Positions 63,981-64,000 of a DNA stretch of 64,000 nt are shown piece by piece; position 1 is the first letter of the stretch; the number at the start of each line of letters is the position of its first letter. The notes under the pieces are model-generated. The model searched no databases. It was given only the letters and a program-made list of their open reading frames with translations, and was not told the origin of the DNA. The DNA comes from Epiperipatus broadwayi. Its lineage: Eukaryota > Onychophora > Udeonychophora > Euonychophora > Peripatidae. The stretch covers positions 64,001 to 128,000 of the forward strand of contig JAQFVV010013397.1 in the NCBI GenBank assembly GCA_028023455.1, written 5' to 3'. Position numbers and translations under genes: made by a program.

Positions 63981-64000
63981 TTGTAATGGAAAGTATATAT
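63981..64000 (-). repeat. Start of LTR-like segment, unit 3 (cut)
   Basis: TTGTAATGGAAAG preceded by AACGAAGACGGGAAAGCCA. Here the primer-binding-site-like flank is intact at the position where units 1 and 2 show a scrambled version (CGAAGCCCTGAATTGGAAAG). Confidence 0.6.

Larger units (their letters stand above)
59739..64000. repeat. Tandem unit 3 of the ~7.5-kb repeat (cut by window edge)
   Basis: Near-identical to unit 2 until about 62840, then increasingly diverged from both other units, with many substitutions and small indels plus a CA/TA microsatellite near 63627-63655. The unit continues beyond the window. Confidence 0.9.

Overview
This is AT-rich (roughly 70% or more) metazoan nuclear DNA with no intact host gene that I can recognise. 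It consists of layered mobile-element debris, microsatellites, foldback repeats and one large recent tandem duplication. The mix of families (APE-type LINE, RTE 3' end, Penelope-like elements with GIY-YIG domains, Ty3/gypsy integrases, Tigger/pogo, hAT ends, tRNA-derived SINEs, hammerhead-ribozyme repeats) points to an invertebrate animal. I cannot name the species.

Layout: 0.55 kb holds a SINE. 1.5-6.4 kb is a decayed LINE on the minus strand. 7.2-8.0 kb is a decayed Penelope-like element (PLE) on the plus strand, followed by a SINE. 9.4-14.4 kb holds foldbacks, a (TA)n tract and copies of dispersed repeats; 17.8-19.3 kb holds a diverged partner of the 10.2-12.05 kb repeat. 21.9-22.3 kb is a MITE-like foldback. 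22.6-24.8 kb is a head-to-head pair of PLE copies with RT and GIY-YIG remains. 27.77-29.05 kb is a 2.7-copy array of a 474-bp repeat flanked by a perfect 11-bp direct repeat; each monomer has a hammerhead ribozyme-like fold on the minus strand. 30.5-31.2 kb and 32.6-33.0 kb carry a second family (~444-bp unit) with its own hammerhead-like core. 33.2-34.6 kb is a decayed gypsy integrase interrupted by an RTE-type LINE 3' end. 40.79-40.98 kb is a broken RING-H2 exon resembling the C-terminus of Arkadia/RNF111-type ubiquitin ligases.

From about 44.66 kb to the right edge is a ~7.45-7.66-kb tandem repeat (two full units and a third cut by the window). Each unit carries the same composite: a Tigger transposase remnant, a 443-bp hAT-type MITE, an LTR-like segment with a 252-bp insertion, a gypsy integrase with a complete D,D-35-E core but no RT or RNase H, a second LTR-like fragment, and an inverted pair of the 444-bp hammerhead family. 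The edges of the array are more diverged than its interior, as expected if unequal crossing-over joined two older copies.

The most interesting content is the two unrelated hammerhead-bearing repeat families, both with a self-complementary, loop-less stem III and one flanked by a target-site-like duplication, in the same window as PLE remains. This is the architecture expected of metazoan retrozymes or PLE-derived circular-RNA elements. Ribozyme calls rest on manual folding; activity is inference.
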